64,000 nt of DNA from positions 127,501 through 191,500 of the forward strand of contig CAUEEP010000928.1 in the NCBI GenBank assembly GCA_958450365.1, read 5' to 3'. This stretch comes from Mesorhabditis belari (lineage: Eukaryota > Nematoda > Chromadorea > Rhabditida > Rhabditidae). Position numbers and translations under genes: made by a program. The notes beneath the pieces are model-generated. The model saw only the letters and a program-made list of their open reading frames with translations. It made no database searches and was not told where the DNA came from. How positions within the stretch are numbered: the stretch's first letter is position 1; the number at the start of each line of letters is the position of its first letter. This document shows positions 23,867 through 35,000 of this stretch, one piece after another.

Positions 23867-25048
23867 TTATGTCTCAAATTCGAGATTTCTCGCATACAAA
23901 GCAGCTTGATTTCTTTTTCGGATGAGTTGTCGATAGACGAAAACGATGAGGAAAGCGATTGGAATTGAAAGGACAATACCGGCTGGAAAAATATTGGATT
24001 AAAATTTGAGAACAACAAGTAACTGAATTCAGTTTTGTAAAAAAACTTGGGTAACCGACCGTGTCGTTTTTTTTTCGCTGGTGATTTTTCTACTCAAACA
24101 TACAAGATCAAAGCCAAAAGCCATGCTGAAAACAAGAACACTTTCGTGCAGGAGTTCGTTCAGTTACCCAAGAGTTTTGTGCCAAATATTGCAAGAAAGG
24201 ACTGACCAAAGATGGCCAATAAAGGCGAAATGGACACATTGATCTCTTGTCCATTCAATTTTTGTGCATCTTGAGATTGATCGTCTTGTTGTTCCTCCTT
24301 TTTTCCTTCATCCGATGTCTCATATTCTGATGATTCTTCTGCATCACCGCCCTTTTCAGCTGATTTTTCAGCATCATCTTTGGATTCTAAAAAAACTACT
24401 GAATTTTTAGATGAAAAGTAAAGTATGCAAAATTTGAGACACAATTCTTGCAACATCAAACCATCATATTCCTCTTTGGATTCCTCAGAGCTTTGTGCAG
24501 TTATCGTTGTCGTTGTCATTGTTGTATTTGATTTTTCATCTGGGTTAACTGCATCTGAAAAGAAAAATCGGATTTCGTCTATAATTCCATGTTGTTTCAA
24601 GTTTCAGTTTAAAGAAAAAGCTACAATAGAATTCTGTACTTGTCTAAAACGTTTTTAAAACTTTCGAAAACTACAATAATCTTGCCTCTAACTTCTATCT
24701 AATCATCAATAAATCTTCACTATTTTTCGTATCTTTTCATGAACATTCACACAATTAAAAAAAGACAAATAGTAAATGGAAATATTAAGGAGAATATCTT
24801 TTTCGTGATTTACCTGCAATAACACTTGGATCAGGAGTTGAATCTTTTGAGGATTCGTTCGATGATTCAACTTCTTCTTTCGTTTCTCCACTCGAACTTT
24901 CCTCTTTAACATCCGCTTGAGAATCGTTGTCCTAAAAAAAATTGAAATTGAAATTACCAAAAGCCAATCAACTCACCACTTGATCGTCAGCTTTTGTGAA
25001 AATTAGAAATGTGAAGAAAATTAATAGGAAAACATTGGAAATTCGCAT
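23867..25048 (-). CDS. Acidic Ser/Glu-rich single-pass type I membrane protein
   Basis: ATG at 25048, TAA at 23867-23869. Exon 1 encodes a signal peptide (MRISNVFLLIFFTFLIFTKA). The middle exons (about 24950-24205) give a low-complexity acidic ectodomain rich in Ser, Glu, Lys and Thr, including TMTTTTITAQSSEESKEEYD and GKKEEQQDDQSQDAQ. The last exon encodes a membrane segment (AGIVLSIPIAFLIVFVYRQ) and a short basic tail (LIRKRNQAALYARN). The exon junctions keep phase (GCCATCTTTG joined to CCGGTATTG). No family recognised; a mucin-like or heavily modified surface protein is plausible. An inverted-repeat insertion sits in the last intron. Confidence 0.72.
24033..24180. repeat. Short inverted-repeat element in an intron
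   Basis: AAAAACTTGGGTAACC (about 24041-24056) is mirrored by CAGTTACCCAAGAGTTTTG (about 24159-24177). It is 148 bp long with no coding capacity. It resembles a small MITE. Confidence 0.45.
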
Positions 25049-25308
25049 TTCTTGATGAAAATCCTCAAAAAAAGAAATACCTCCCAAATATCAAAGGGAA
25101 TTTCCGAAAATCAAACGAGATTCCCGAGATTTCTTCATCCTAAATGAAATCTTGTTGTTTGTCTGTGTCAATCATTTGTTCAGCTGGAAATGCTCGTGGA
25201 ATTTGAGTCACAAATTCTCGTTTTTTTCTTTTTGCTTTGTATTGAACTAAGACCAACAAAAATTTTGACAATTTCCGGGGAAAAGCTTGAAAAATAAAGA
25301 AAATCTTG

Positions 25309-25795
25309 AATTTTTGGTTTTTCTTGAGAAGCAAATACACTTTCAAAGCGACACAACTTTTATTCTGACACAACTACTCTGAACTTTCAACGTGAAAACC
25401 CGTTACGAGAAAGATATGTGTTTAAAATTGAGATCAAAAATGATATCTAATCGATGAAAATTATCCAAACGAATTTCGCAAATCGATTTATTCTTTTGCC
25501 AATCGATAATAATATCCTTTCTTTGCCATCAATTCATCGTGTTTTCCCGATTCTTTAATCTGAAAATTAAACTTTTTCCAATTGAGGCTTAAGTTTTTTA
25601 TTATATAAATCCACTAAAATCTTTGTCTTCAACAAACCATTCCATTGGCCATATAAAAAATTCGATCGCAATTCTGAATTGTCGAGAGGCGATGGGTAAT
25701 TGTGAGACAAGTACGACCCTTGCTTGCTTTATCAAGAGTTTCTTAAACTGCATGCAAAAGGAATATACTATATAATAGATAATATTGACGGACAG
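25309..25795 (-). pseudogene. Decayed duplicate of the P-glycoprotein 3' end
   Basis: About 480 bp align with 31843-32322, the last exons and 3' flank of the intact ABC transporter. It still reads [16 protein letters not shown] and [19 protein letters not shown]. The copy has TAA at 25745-25747 where the intact gene has CAA (Gln), a changed H-loop context (THRLST instead of AHRLST), and an earlier end codon in the last exon. Homology stops at about 25795, so the rest of the transporter was never copied or has been lost. It is a 3'-only pseudogene. Confidence 0.88.
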
Positions 25796-25819
25796 TAAAT
25801 TTTTACTTTACTAAATTGT

Positions 25820-26252
25820 TTAGCATTCTTGTTATCATCGATTTTACATTGAAGTTTGGAGATTTCGGAGCAGCAAAGCATATAGATGTGACTCAAACCG
25901 GAACTTTTGTCGGGACTTGCCGATACATGAGCCCATCACAGAACAACGAAAACGATGCCCCGATTAAAATAAGTTTGCAGGTAGTTTTTGCTTTTTAGTG
26001 GCACTATATAAACATTCCTCGACATTCGCATCGCAACGATGTCTACAGTTTGGGGTGGCCTTATGGGAGATCATTAAGGTAAATAACTAATGAAAAATAT
26101 AGTCATTCGTTTTAGGAGAATATGACGGAGATACCGGATTTTGTCGGGACACTTTGCAATATGAAATTAAAGTTGGTAAATTTAAAAAATTCTGTGCTCC
26201 AACTTTCCAAGAAGAGTTACAAGAGATTGTTCCTATTCAACTTGTTTGAAAT
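25820..26252 (+). pseudogene. Kinase C-lobe remnant related to the Ig-kinase at 27593-31597
   Basis: Recognisable pieces: LKFGDFGAAKHIDVTQTGTF and GTCRYMSP (DFG and activation loop), then HRNDVYSLG, then EYDGDTGFCRDTLQYEIKVG. Each aligns with the intact gene downstream (LKLGDFGLAKF, SHRNDVYSLG, EYSNVGGFQRDHF). The SLG-to-LWEI stretch is frameshifted: ALWEI is only readable by adding one base in the G-run at about 26050. No N-lobe, HRD loop or extracellular part is present to the left, where the ABC pseudogene begins. Confidence 0.8.
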
Positions 26253-27592
26253 CCGACGATAAATAACGTTTGAACCTATCGTAAGCCGGCGTTTAGCTGT
26301 GCCAATTCGGTAAGAGCGCCAAAAGCTGCTGTAGTCCAAGAAAAGTTGGACTTACTGCTTCGAGTGAGATAAAGAACGGATTGCAAAAGGTTTATTGTTT
26401 CTTTAGAATAATTCCTTTATTGCCGATATGAAACTGGAACCCGTAGAAGATGATAAACAACAACAACAACAACAAATTCTTCGAGTCAACTTTGAAAAGA
26501 CACAATAATTTCAATTTGTTGGCTTTGTTTTCCTGGATAAAGCTTAATCAAGTTTTCAGTAACAAGAAGAAAGACGTGCTACTGTTTTTAAAAAAAAACA
26601 AAATTAAGCTAAAAAACTTCTATTATATATATGACATAAGATGTCTAAAAACGGGATCCAAATTCAATAGATTCAAATAAATCCTTTTAGGCTCTGCAAG
26701 AGTACAAGCCGACTTAGTCCAAGATGTTGTAAAACATGGAGAGGTTTTCTGAATTTCATCACCCTGCAACAAGAGTTATCGAAGAAAGAGCCGCCGCTTG
26801 AAGAGGTTCATTTTAAAGAGCATTTCGAATAATGGGGGTTTTTAGTTTCGTTGATGATCTGTTCTCTCTTCAATCTAATCTTCATGGGTGGTCCCGTCCG
26901 CTGCCCCGCCTTGCCTCACTTTTCCCCTTCACCAAAAAGCCGACTTTCCTCTCCTTTGCATTAAAAAATTCCCTTATTTTCAGATTTTTTCATGTAAATT
27001 GTTTTCAGAACGAAAAAATGAGCTATTCGGCCTTTTTGCAATATTGTCCCATCTCAGCCACAGTCACTCTATGAATTTGCAGTAGCAAAAGATATCAAAG
27101 CTGTTTGGATTTTAAAGCACTTCAAAGCAAGCAAAAAAAAAGGTTAGAAGTCACGATGAAATTGATGAAAAGAAAAGAGAAGTAAGTGATTGTTTCTACA
27201 AATGAAAAACAAGATTTGCCAGAAAATTATGATGTATTCAATTCACTCTTTATCAAAGATCACTAACCGCTTTTTTTGATTGATTGTCCATTTTACCGAA
27301 AATTCTTTATCGTTCCCGGTCAAAATAAAAGTTTGATTTAATGATAAACTTCTTTGTTTAATTTTACGGTTAGATCAAAACCAAATGGTCTATCCAATTC
27401 CCGTTTTCACTTTCTTACAAATAACGTCATCAAAGTTTTGAGCCAAGGAGAAAGCGCTCGCTGTCTCGAAAGAGTTCAAGTTTTCTTTTCTCAAAAGGCT
27501 TGCCCTCATCAAAAGCAAAAGAATCTTTTTGCTCTATTTACTACGCACAATTTGCTGACGTTATTTATTCGTTTCTAGTCTTCTCCATTAGA
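26253..27592. other. Intergenic, decayed sequence
   Basis: No supported gene. A CAA microsatellite lies at about 26458-26476. Short open frames (for example 26832-27074) lack splice or family support. The right end should contain the promoter and trans-splice site (TTTCTAG at about 27577) of the Ig-kinase gene. Confidence 0.5.
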
Positions 27593-30500
27593 ATGAAGTT
27601 GTCCATCCTCATGATTTTCTTCTATTCAAAAGCTTTATTTGGGCAAAACCTAGGAAATTTCGATGATGAGCTGATTGAATTGGACAGAAAATCATCCGAA
27701 AAGTTTGTAATTAGAATTTTTAGCTGAAAAACTTTTGTAGAAATGTGATAAGAACAGTTGGAGGGAGTGTTCGTCTACTCTGCCCGGGGCCTGCCTATAG
27801 CAGAGAGTTGGTTCAAAGACTTTCACTTAAATCTAGACTTATTTAAGTAGCATTCAACGTAATACATGTATTAGCTAAATAGAAAAGTAAAATCATTAGT
27901 CTTTCTCGCTAACATATGTACTGGGTGATCAAGAAGTTCTCGCACATTTGTAAATAATTCATTAGGATCAAAAATTTCCAGCCTTTTTAAGAAGTCTTAC
28001 ACTGCATTTAAGGCATAAGACAACACACAGTTTCGCATTTTTTCGAAGACTAGTTTACGTTTTTATTTTTACGAGAGTTTTTATTCTTTTTAAAATAACA
28101 CTTTGAACTTACTGTTACTTAAAAAAAAAGGTGTAAATTTAAAAGGCTTTTTGAAGGATTTTTCAATTGAAAACAGGTTCAAATAGTTGAGGACCATGAC
28201 GTTTTTGCCTTCAGCGCACTACAATGCTTCTTTGGTGGCTTTTAAGTGGCTCTGATCACGATGGCTTAGGTGTAGAAATGCTCCGAAGTCCCAATTTGGA
28301 CACTTTCTTCTATAAAAATCTTTTTTATGCTAAAGTAAAAGAGATAGAGCTTATTTGATTAAATAAATTAAAAAAAATTTGAAAACGATCCGTCAATCCG
28401 TTTTCTTTAAAACAGCAATTGAAAATTTTATATGAAAATGCGTTTTTACCAATTGGAGGCGAGCGTTGAGCTTTCTCTCAAAAGCCATTTTGTAGAGAAA
28501 TTATAGACTTTTTAAAAAATAGTTTTTAATGTGTGGCTTAGTTTGGTTTGGCCAAAAATAGGATTTAGGAACAGGTCTGATAAACCCTATCTTTGTAATT
28601 TAGATGGGTTTACCCAACCGCCACCAACGCTCACCTTGTCGGCTACGACTCGGGCGAGGCCCTGAAAAGAATGGATTCGGAAAGGAGCGAAGAAATAGAG
28701 GTTAAACCTTCAATTTTTCTAAATCAAAACTCATTCAGGGTGTCATTTTGAACATCTACAATCTCACGTCCACAGACACTGGTTCGTACGGATGCCGAGA
28801 TCCGACGACCGGCAAAGCGAACACGACATATCTCTATGTTAAAGGTAAAAAAAATAATTTTCCGCAAAGCTTGTAAATTTCCAGCTCGAAATGTTTTTCT
28901 GAAAAGAAAAGACGATGTCCTTTTTGAGACCGGAAGAGAAAAGTCCCGTTACGACAATTGGATTCCGTGTCGAACGATAAAACCTGTCAACCGTAAGCCA
29001 CGGGAAAAAAAATTTGGGAATTACGGGTAAAATCTAGGTGAAAAGCTTTATCTGTTCGTGGATGGAGTGAAGTGGGCAGAGATGTGCTTGTTTGTTATTT
29101 ACCCCTTATCTTCTTACGGTTACTGTATAATTCAGGAATCAGAAGCTCAATCGATGGAATTACAACGACTCAACTAGCCACATGCAATCGCATCCTTCAT
29201 ATTTCGTCAAGTGTTCGCCGATTTGGCACGACTATAATCCAAGGTTACTCACTTCAACATCTCACATCAAACATATCAAAATTGCAGATCTGGCTTCTAC
29301 TTTCCATCCACTAAGAATCAACTTCAATGGAGTCAATTCAACAATCGAAACTTTCATTGCGAATACAAGGACGAGAAAACGGATTCGATTTTGGTGAAGG
29401 TGAAGGTAAGCCTTCACTGTTTAAGTACTTTCGACTACAGCTCGTCCACATTTTTGTTGCTCCAAAATGGAATACAGGTTTACAAGTTACATAAAAGAAG
29501 CGCAATCACACTTCAGATGTCAAATATACTGTGACTTGTGATTTGGATCTCAATCAAACTCTGTCTTTTGACTCTATCGATCGAGAACTCAAACTATCGT
29601 GTCCAAAATGTGATCCAGAGCCGAATGGAGTAAGTACAATATTTATAATTATCGCAAATTCAAATTGCTCGGGTGAAAATGGATCGAATAATCGAAAGGC
29701 TAAAAGACGATAAAATCCTGGAAAATATTGCTGTTCTTTGGAAAGCTGCCGACAAAGCAGACTCTGAGTTCTGCCGTTGGTAAGCTAATGACTTTAGTCC
29801 TTTCAAATACTAGGCTTAGGATTCAAGCTGTAGGAACGAATACAAATGTAACAGTGAAGATTCGGTTTCCTTCTGAACTTTTGCGAGACCTTGTCGATGA
29901 ACTTCTGGTTTTCGTTTTTCTGTTAATACTTTTCTCAATTTCTACTTTTGCCTATTCGTGGAAAATAGAAAATAAGGAAACACCGGAGAAGACAAAGTTT
30001 ACAAAATAATTGATCGAACGTAAATTTGTCTTCTAGCAAACAGGTAAGTTTTATCAACTTGCTAGACAAATTGTTAGTTATTCACAAAGCTTTCGAGCAG
30101 ATACAAAACAAGCCAACGTACAGGAGAAATAGAGTCGGAACCGGAGCACATGGAATGATTTTCGAGTTGGTGGGATACAATCCGTAAGCTCTATTTTTTT
30201 ATTTTTAAGATTTCCACAATTTGAGACCAGCTGTCGTCAAATGTATGTCGGCAAAGACTCCAAATTCGATTGCCATGCTGCAAAATGAGTTCGAAATTCT
30301 TAAAAAACTCGCACATCCAAACGTGGTCAAACTGATTTGTATGGAGACAAACGAGGAGACGAAAGAAATCGAGATGATCATGGAGTATTGTCAAAAGGGA
30401 AATCTGAGGGATCGTGAGTTTAGAAAGAAACTTTGATATCAGTTTCAAAAAGATATTAGTTCAAAGTTTAGTTTCACTAAACCCAACAATTATCTACACA

Positions 30501-31597
30501 ATGAACACTGTGATCGATTGGGGAATTCAGCTTTTCGATGCTCTTGATTACATGTTCTCGAAACAGAACATTCTGCATCGAGACATAAAACCAGAGAAGT
30601 GAGTCAAATTCTAGGTAAACATTTGTAAAAACTGTGCAAAAATTTCCTTTCTGTTATGTGGTCTTTTCTTGTCATTTTCCAGCCGATATTCGATATTGAT
30701 TTGAATTTATTTTTCTGTCCATGATATCTTACTCTTTCAGCTAAAAAAAAAGATATTAGTATTTTTGTGACAAAAGAATTCTCATTGAAACTGGGCGACT
30801 TTGGGCTGGCAAAGTTTATCGAAGAGACATGCACGGCCACGTGTATGGGTGGGACTCAACGTTATCTGAGCCCTCCAAAAGCCATTGAAGCCGATGAAGA
30901 TCAGGTAAACGATTCAATTGTTTTAAAAAAAACACTAGATAACAGTAAAATTTCATCAAAATTTGAGCAGAAATAACTCTTACAGATAGCCTATCAGGAC
31001 TCCCATCGTAACGACGTTTACAGTCTAGGGCTCGTTCTTTGGGAGATTGTCGAGAGAAGGTTTAAAGACCAAAACTATATACAATATTATTTATAGAATT
31101 GTTTTTGATGAGTACAGCAATGTGGGCGGCTTTCAACGTGATCACTTCATTCTCGACATCATTAAGGGACAACTTGGTAGATTGGAGCCGCCCAGATGTC
31201 AGAAAGAGATCCGTGACGCTATAGAAAAGTTTCTCTGAAAATAAGCTTGAAAAATTCTTATAAATCTTAATTAGATGTACAAAATTCGATTCGCGACATC
31301 GGCCAATGGCTACTGAGATTCACAGAGATCTCATTGGTGTTCGAGAAGTTAGTAGTCAAATATTTTCTTTTCTTTTGCTTGTTTAGCGCAAATATTCGTA
31401 TTAGATATGAAGTTAGCTATTTTCAGAATAATCTCTTCATCGACACGTTGAAATTTGAACCAATTGTAAGGTCAGGACAAAGGAAAATCATCAGACCGAT
31501 TGGCTTTGATGATAGTGAAAATGAGATACCGATTGAAAAAAGCGAGGAGTCTGATCTGTTGCTGTTACCACATACTTTTTTGTTGTCGTCATTTTAA
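27593..31597 (+). CDS. Membrane receptor with Ig-like domains and a Ser/Thr-type kinase domain
   Basis: ATG at 27593, TAA at 31595-31597. Signal peptide MKLSILMIFFYSKALFGQ. First Ig-like domain: GGSVRLLCPGP, then W at the start of the next exon, then LNIYNLTSTDTGSYGC (exons to about 28840, across an intron of about 800 bp). Further Ig-like parts at 28880-29020 (WIPCRTIKP), 29136-29410 (HCEYKDEKTDS) and 29530-29890. Membrane segment ELLVFVFLLILFSISTFAYS at about 29900-29960. Kinase: Gly loop GTGAHGMIFEL, Lys in PAVVKCMS, HPNVVKLI, HRDIKPEN (joined across an intron at about 30600), GDFGLAKF, GGTQRYLSP, HRNDVYSLGLVLWEI and RHRPMATEIH. All checked exon junctions keep phase. The catalytic loop is of Ser/Thr (TKL-like) type, not HRDLAARN as in receptor tyrosine kinases. 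The substrate is unknown. Confidence 0.85.
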
Positions 31598-32001
31598 TAA
31601 ATCAGAATTTTAACGTTCTTCTACTTCTGTACTTCTTAAAAATACAAATGATTTTTGTCTATTTCTTTCAAAGACAAAGACTATAAAAGAATAAACTAGA
31701 GAGAGAGAGAGAGATCACTTTTGTTTGAGACTTTAAAACCTCATATACAAGTTGATCTATAATTATTGATGCCGATAAAAGGCCTTACGGGTAGACAAAA
31801 TTAAACGGAAAGTTACCGAGGTGGCTGACCGCTCTTCAGAGTCGAATTTTTGGAATTTTTGATTTATCTTGAGAAGCAAATACACTTTTATTCTGACTAC
31901 TTTGAACTTTCAACGTGAAAACCCGTTACAAAAAAGGTATGTGCTTATATTTGAGATCAAAAACGATATCCAATAAAAAGTTATTCAAAGGAAAACGAAT
32001 T
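31598..32001. other. Convergent intergenic region
   Basis: About 400 bp between the kinase stop (+) and the ABC stop (-). It has a (GA)n run at about 31700. From 31843 rightward it matches the duplicated segment at 25309. Confidence 0.6.
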
Positions 32002-35000
32002 TCACAAATCGATTTGTTCTTTTGCCAATCGATAATAATATCCTTTCTTTGCCATCAATTCATCGTGTTTTCCCGATTCTTTAATCTGAAAATTTCATTT
32101 TTCCAATTGAGGCTTAAGTTTTTTTTATTGCAAAAATCCACTAAAATCTTTGTCTTCAACAAACCATTCCATTGGCCACATAAAAAATTCGATCGCAATT
32201 CTGAATTGTCGAGAGGCGATGGGCAATTGTGAGACAAGTACGACCCTTGCTTGCTTTATCAAGAGCTTCTTGAACTGCCTGCAAAAAAATCTGTTATATA
32301 GCAGATAGTATTGACGAACAGCTACGATAGTGTAAGAACTAGGATAATTTGCGAGCTCTTGAAATTTAGCCTAATCTAGCTGAAGACTGAGGAATAGCCA
32401 AGTTCCAATAGGACTGAGGAATAGCTAAGTTTTTCTAATGAAACATGGGATGAATAAGGTTATTTGATCAATGTAATTATTATTTTTTGTTATTACTTTT
32501 TCTGATTGTGAATCGAGTGCCGATGTCGCTTCATCAAATAGAAGAATTCTCGGTTTTCTGATGAGCGCCCGAGCGATGGCGATTCGTTGTTTTTGACCGC
32601 CCGACAGCTGGGATCCCTTTTCACCGACCTGCCGAAATGAATTTTTCTATATTTTCAAAATGCAACCAACCTGTGTCTCGATTCCCAATGGCAATTGCTC
32701 GCAAAACGTCTTTATATTGGCCATTTCAAGCACGTCCATCAATTGTGTCACGCTCTTCCCCTTCACTCCAAGGCAAATATTTTCGCGAATCGTTCCACTA
32801 AAAAAAGCGATCGATATTAAATTTAGAGATAGTTTTATTATCGAGTTATCTCTATTTCGATATCTTTTTACCTGAATAAAACTGGCTCCTGTCCAACATG
32901 TCCGATTTGTGAGCGAAGATTCATCAAATGAAGCGTTCGAATGTCACGTCCATCGATTCGCTGAGAAATATTGATTTTGGAGGAAATGAATACCTAAATC
33001 TAGCTCTAAACTCACAATTTTCCCTCCATTCACATCATAAAATCTTTCCAAAAGAAGAAAACATGTCGATTTCCCACAACCTGATGGACCAACCAATGCC
33101 ACGTGTTCGCCTGGACTTTGGGATACAAAAATGTTAGGATATGTAAAAATTATAGTGTTTTTAAAATGTTTTTCACCGTCGTTTTTTTTCCAAATTTCCC
33201 AATCACTCACCGGGTCGTATGTTGAAATGCAACGATTCAACGATACTCCCTTTTCCCGAATATCCAAAATAGACATTCTCAAAGAGGATTGATCCCTCGG
33301 TTTCCTAAAAAGTAATAATTGTGCTAAAAGTACGGTAATCCTTCTTAAGAAAACGCTTTCCAACTTACGAATATCTCTCCCGTTTTTGCACTCCCAGTGC
33401 TCGGTTTTTGATCGATGATCGAAAATAGCATTTGTGCCTATTTTTAAAAATATATTCAAAATTCTATAGCTAAACAAACCGCTGTTCTTGCTTTCACAAA
33501 TTCGGGAAAATATGGATAAGAGTTCATGGCACCGAGGACACCCGAAGACATCGCCATGATTGCACTCAAAATTGAGGAGAGATCTTGGGCAAGTCAATGC
33601 TTTTAGATTTTAGATAATATCAGATCAAATAAAATTTGATTTCAATTTTTACCTAAAAACATCGGAAGCCGATCTCCATCCGATGACGATCACTCGAATA
33701 CCGACCGCATAACAAACAGCCGTCAAAAAATAGGTGTTACTTTGGGAAACGGTGAATGAAATCCCCTCCAACCAACCTAAATGGATCGAATTACGAATTG
33801 CATTAGATTTTAATACTTTTTTCTTGACTAATGACAGCTTTTCATAGATTCTTTTTAGTGCTCTAGATCCAGTATGCCCAAAGCTCACTATCAGATATTA
33901 ATCTATTGGATTGGTGAATTGAAAACTGCGGGACTTTGAACTAAAATTTATTGAACATAAAACCATAAATTGATTCCAAATAATTTCCATTATTATTGAC
34001 GACTTCTGCCCATTTTACAGGCAATTTGCGGATTCCTCTTTCTTAGTAGGATTTTGGTTTGTGTGTGAGACAAGTGTGAGACTCAAAAATCGAGGACTGA
34101 AGATGTCCCAGTTTGAGCACTTTCTTCAAAAGAAATCCATTTTGGTGTCGATAGAAAAGTTGTAGAGAATCAAAAATTAGGCTTATAGCCAAATTTCCAA
34201 AAAGATACACTCAATAGTTTCGCTTAAAATGCAAGTTTTGTGAAAATTCGTAAATTTGGCATTTCTTGAAAACCAGTTTTTGAATCGTTCTGAAAATTTG
34301 GATATACGCTTTAATTTTTGATTCTCCACAACTTTTCCATTGACACCAAAATGGGTTTCTTTTGAAGAAAGTACTCAAACTGTCACATATGACAATAGCC
34401 GGCAGTTTTCAATTCACCAACCCAATAGCAATGAATTCTTCTCGAAACTCACATTTCATTATCTCATTTCTATGTTGCTCATTGACTGCATTTACATATT
34501 TTTGCACAAAATAATCTTCTTTGGTGAGTAATTGAATCGTTTTCACATTTTCGATCATTTCAATTGATAACTAAATTTTCTTCTTTTTCTTTTTTTTTCG
34601 CGAATGCGAATGAAGGGGTTCAAAATTCCTCCTCTCAAACCTTGGCCGATTCATCGTTTTTCACCAATTTCACATTCAGTCGCATCACAAAAATTCCCAT
34701 AAAAATCATGAACAACCAAAGCAATATGATCATTCCTTTAAAGCAAATTATATTAAAGATTATATTTTCATATAATTTCAAAATTTTATAATAATCTACC
34801 AGCTCCAATGACTGTCACTTCCCATGAATAGACAAATCCAACGGCAAAACACCCGAAAATCCCGCAAATTCCCACGATCACTTGCATCATTCGACCATCG
34901 AGAACCTGCAATTCATTGTGTTTTATTTGAAAAAAATATTTCTTTTACTTTGAAATATGATCTTTTTTAGTTAAAAATAATATTGTACCGCTTTAATATT

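Noticed and set aside
24041..24177. TTACCCAAG-containing sequence resembling the nematode SL1 leader
   Set aside because: Only 9-10 bases match, no donor GT plus Sm-site context, and it is part of an inverted repeat; probably coincidence.
27905..28380. Mariner-like end (GGGTGATCAAGAAGTTCTCG) and a block similar to 34085-34140
   Set aside because: Probably an old mariner fragment in the 0.8-kb intron of the Ig-kinase gene, but no second TIR or transposase motif was found, so no element is called.
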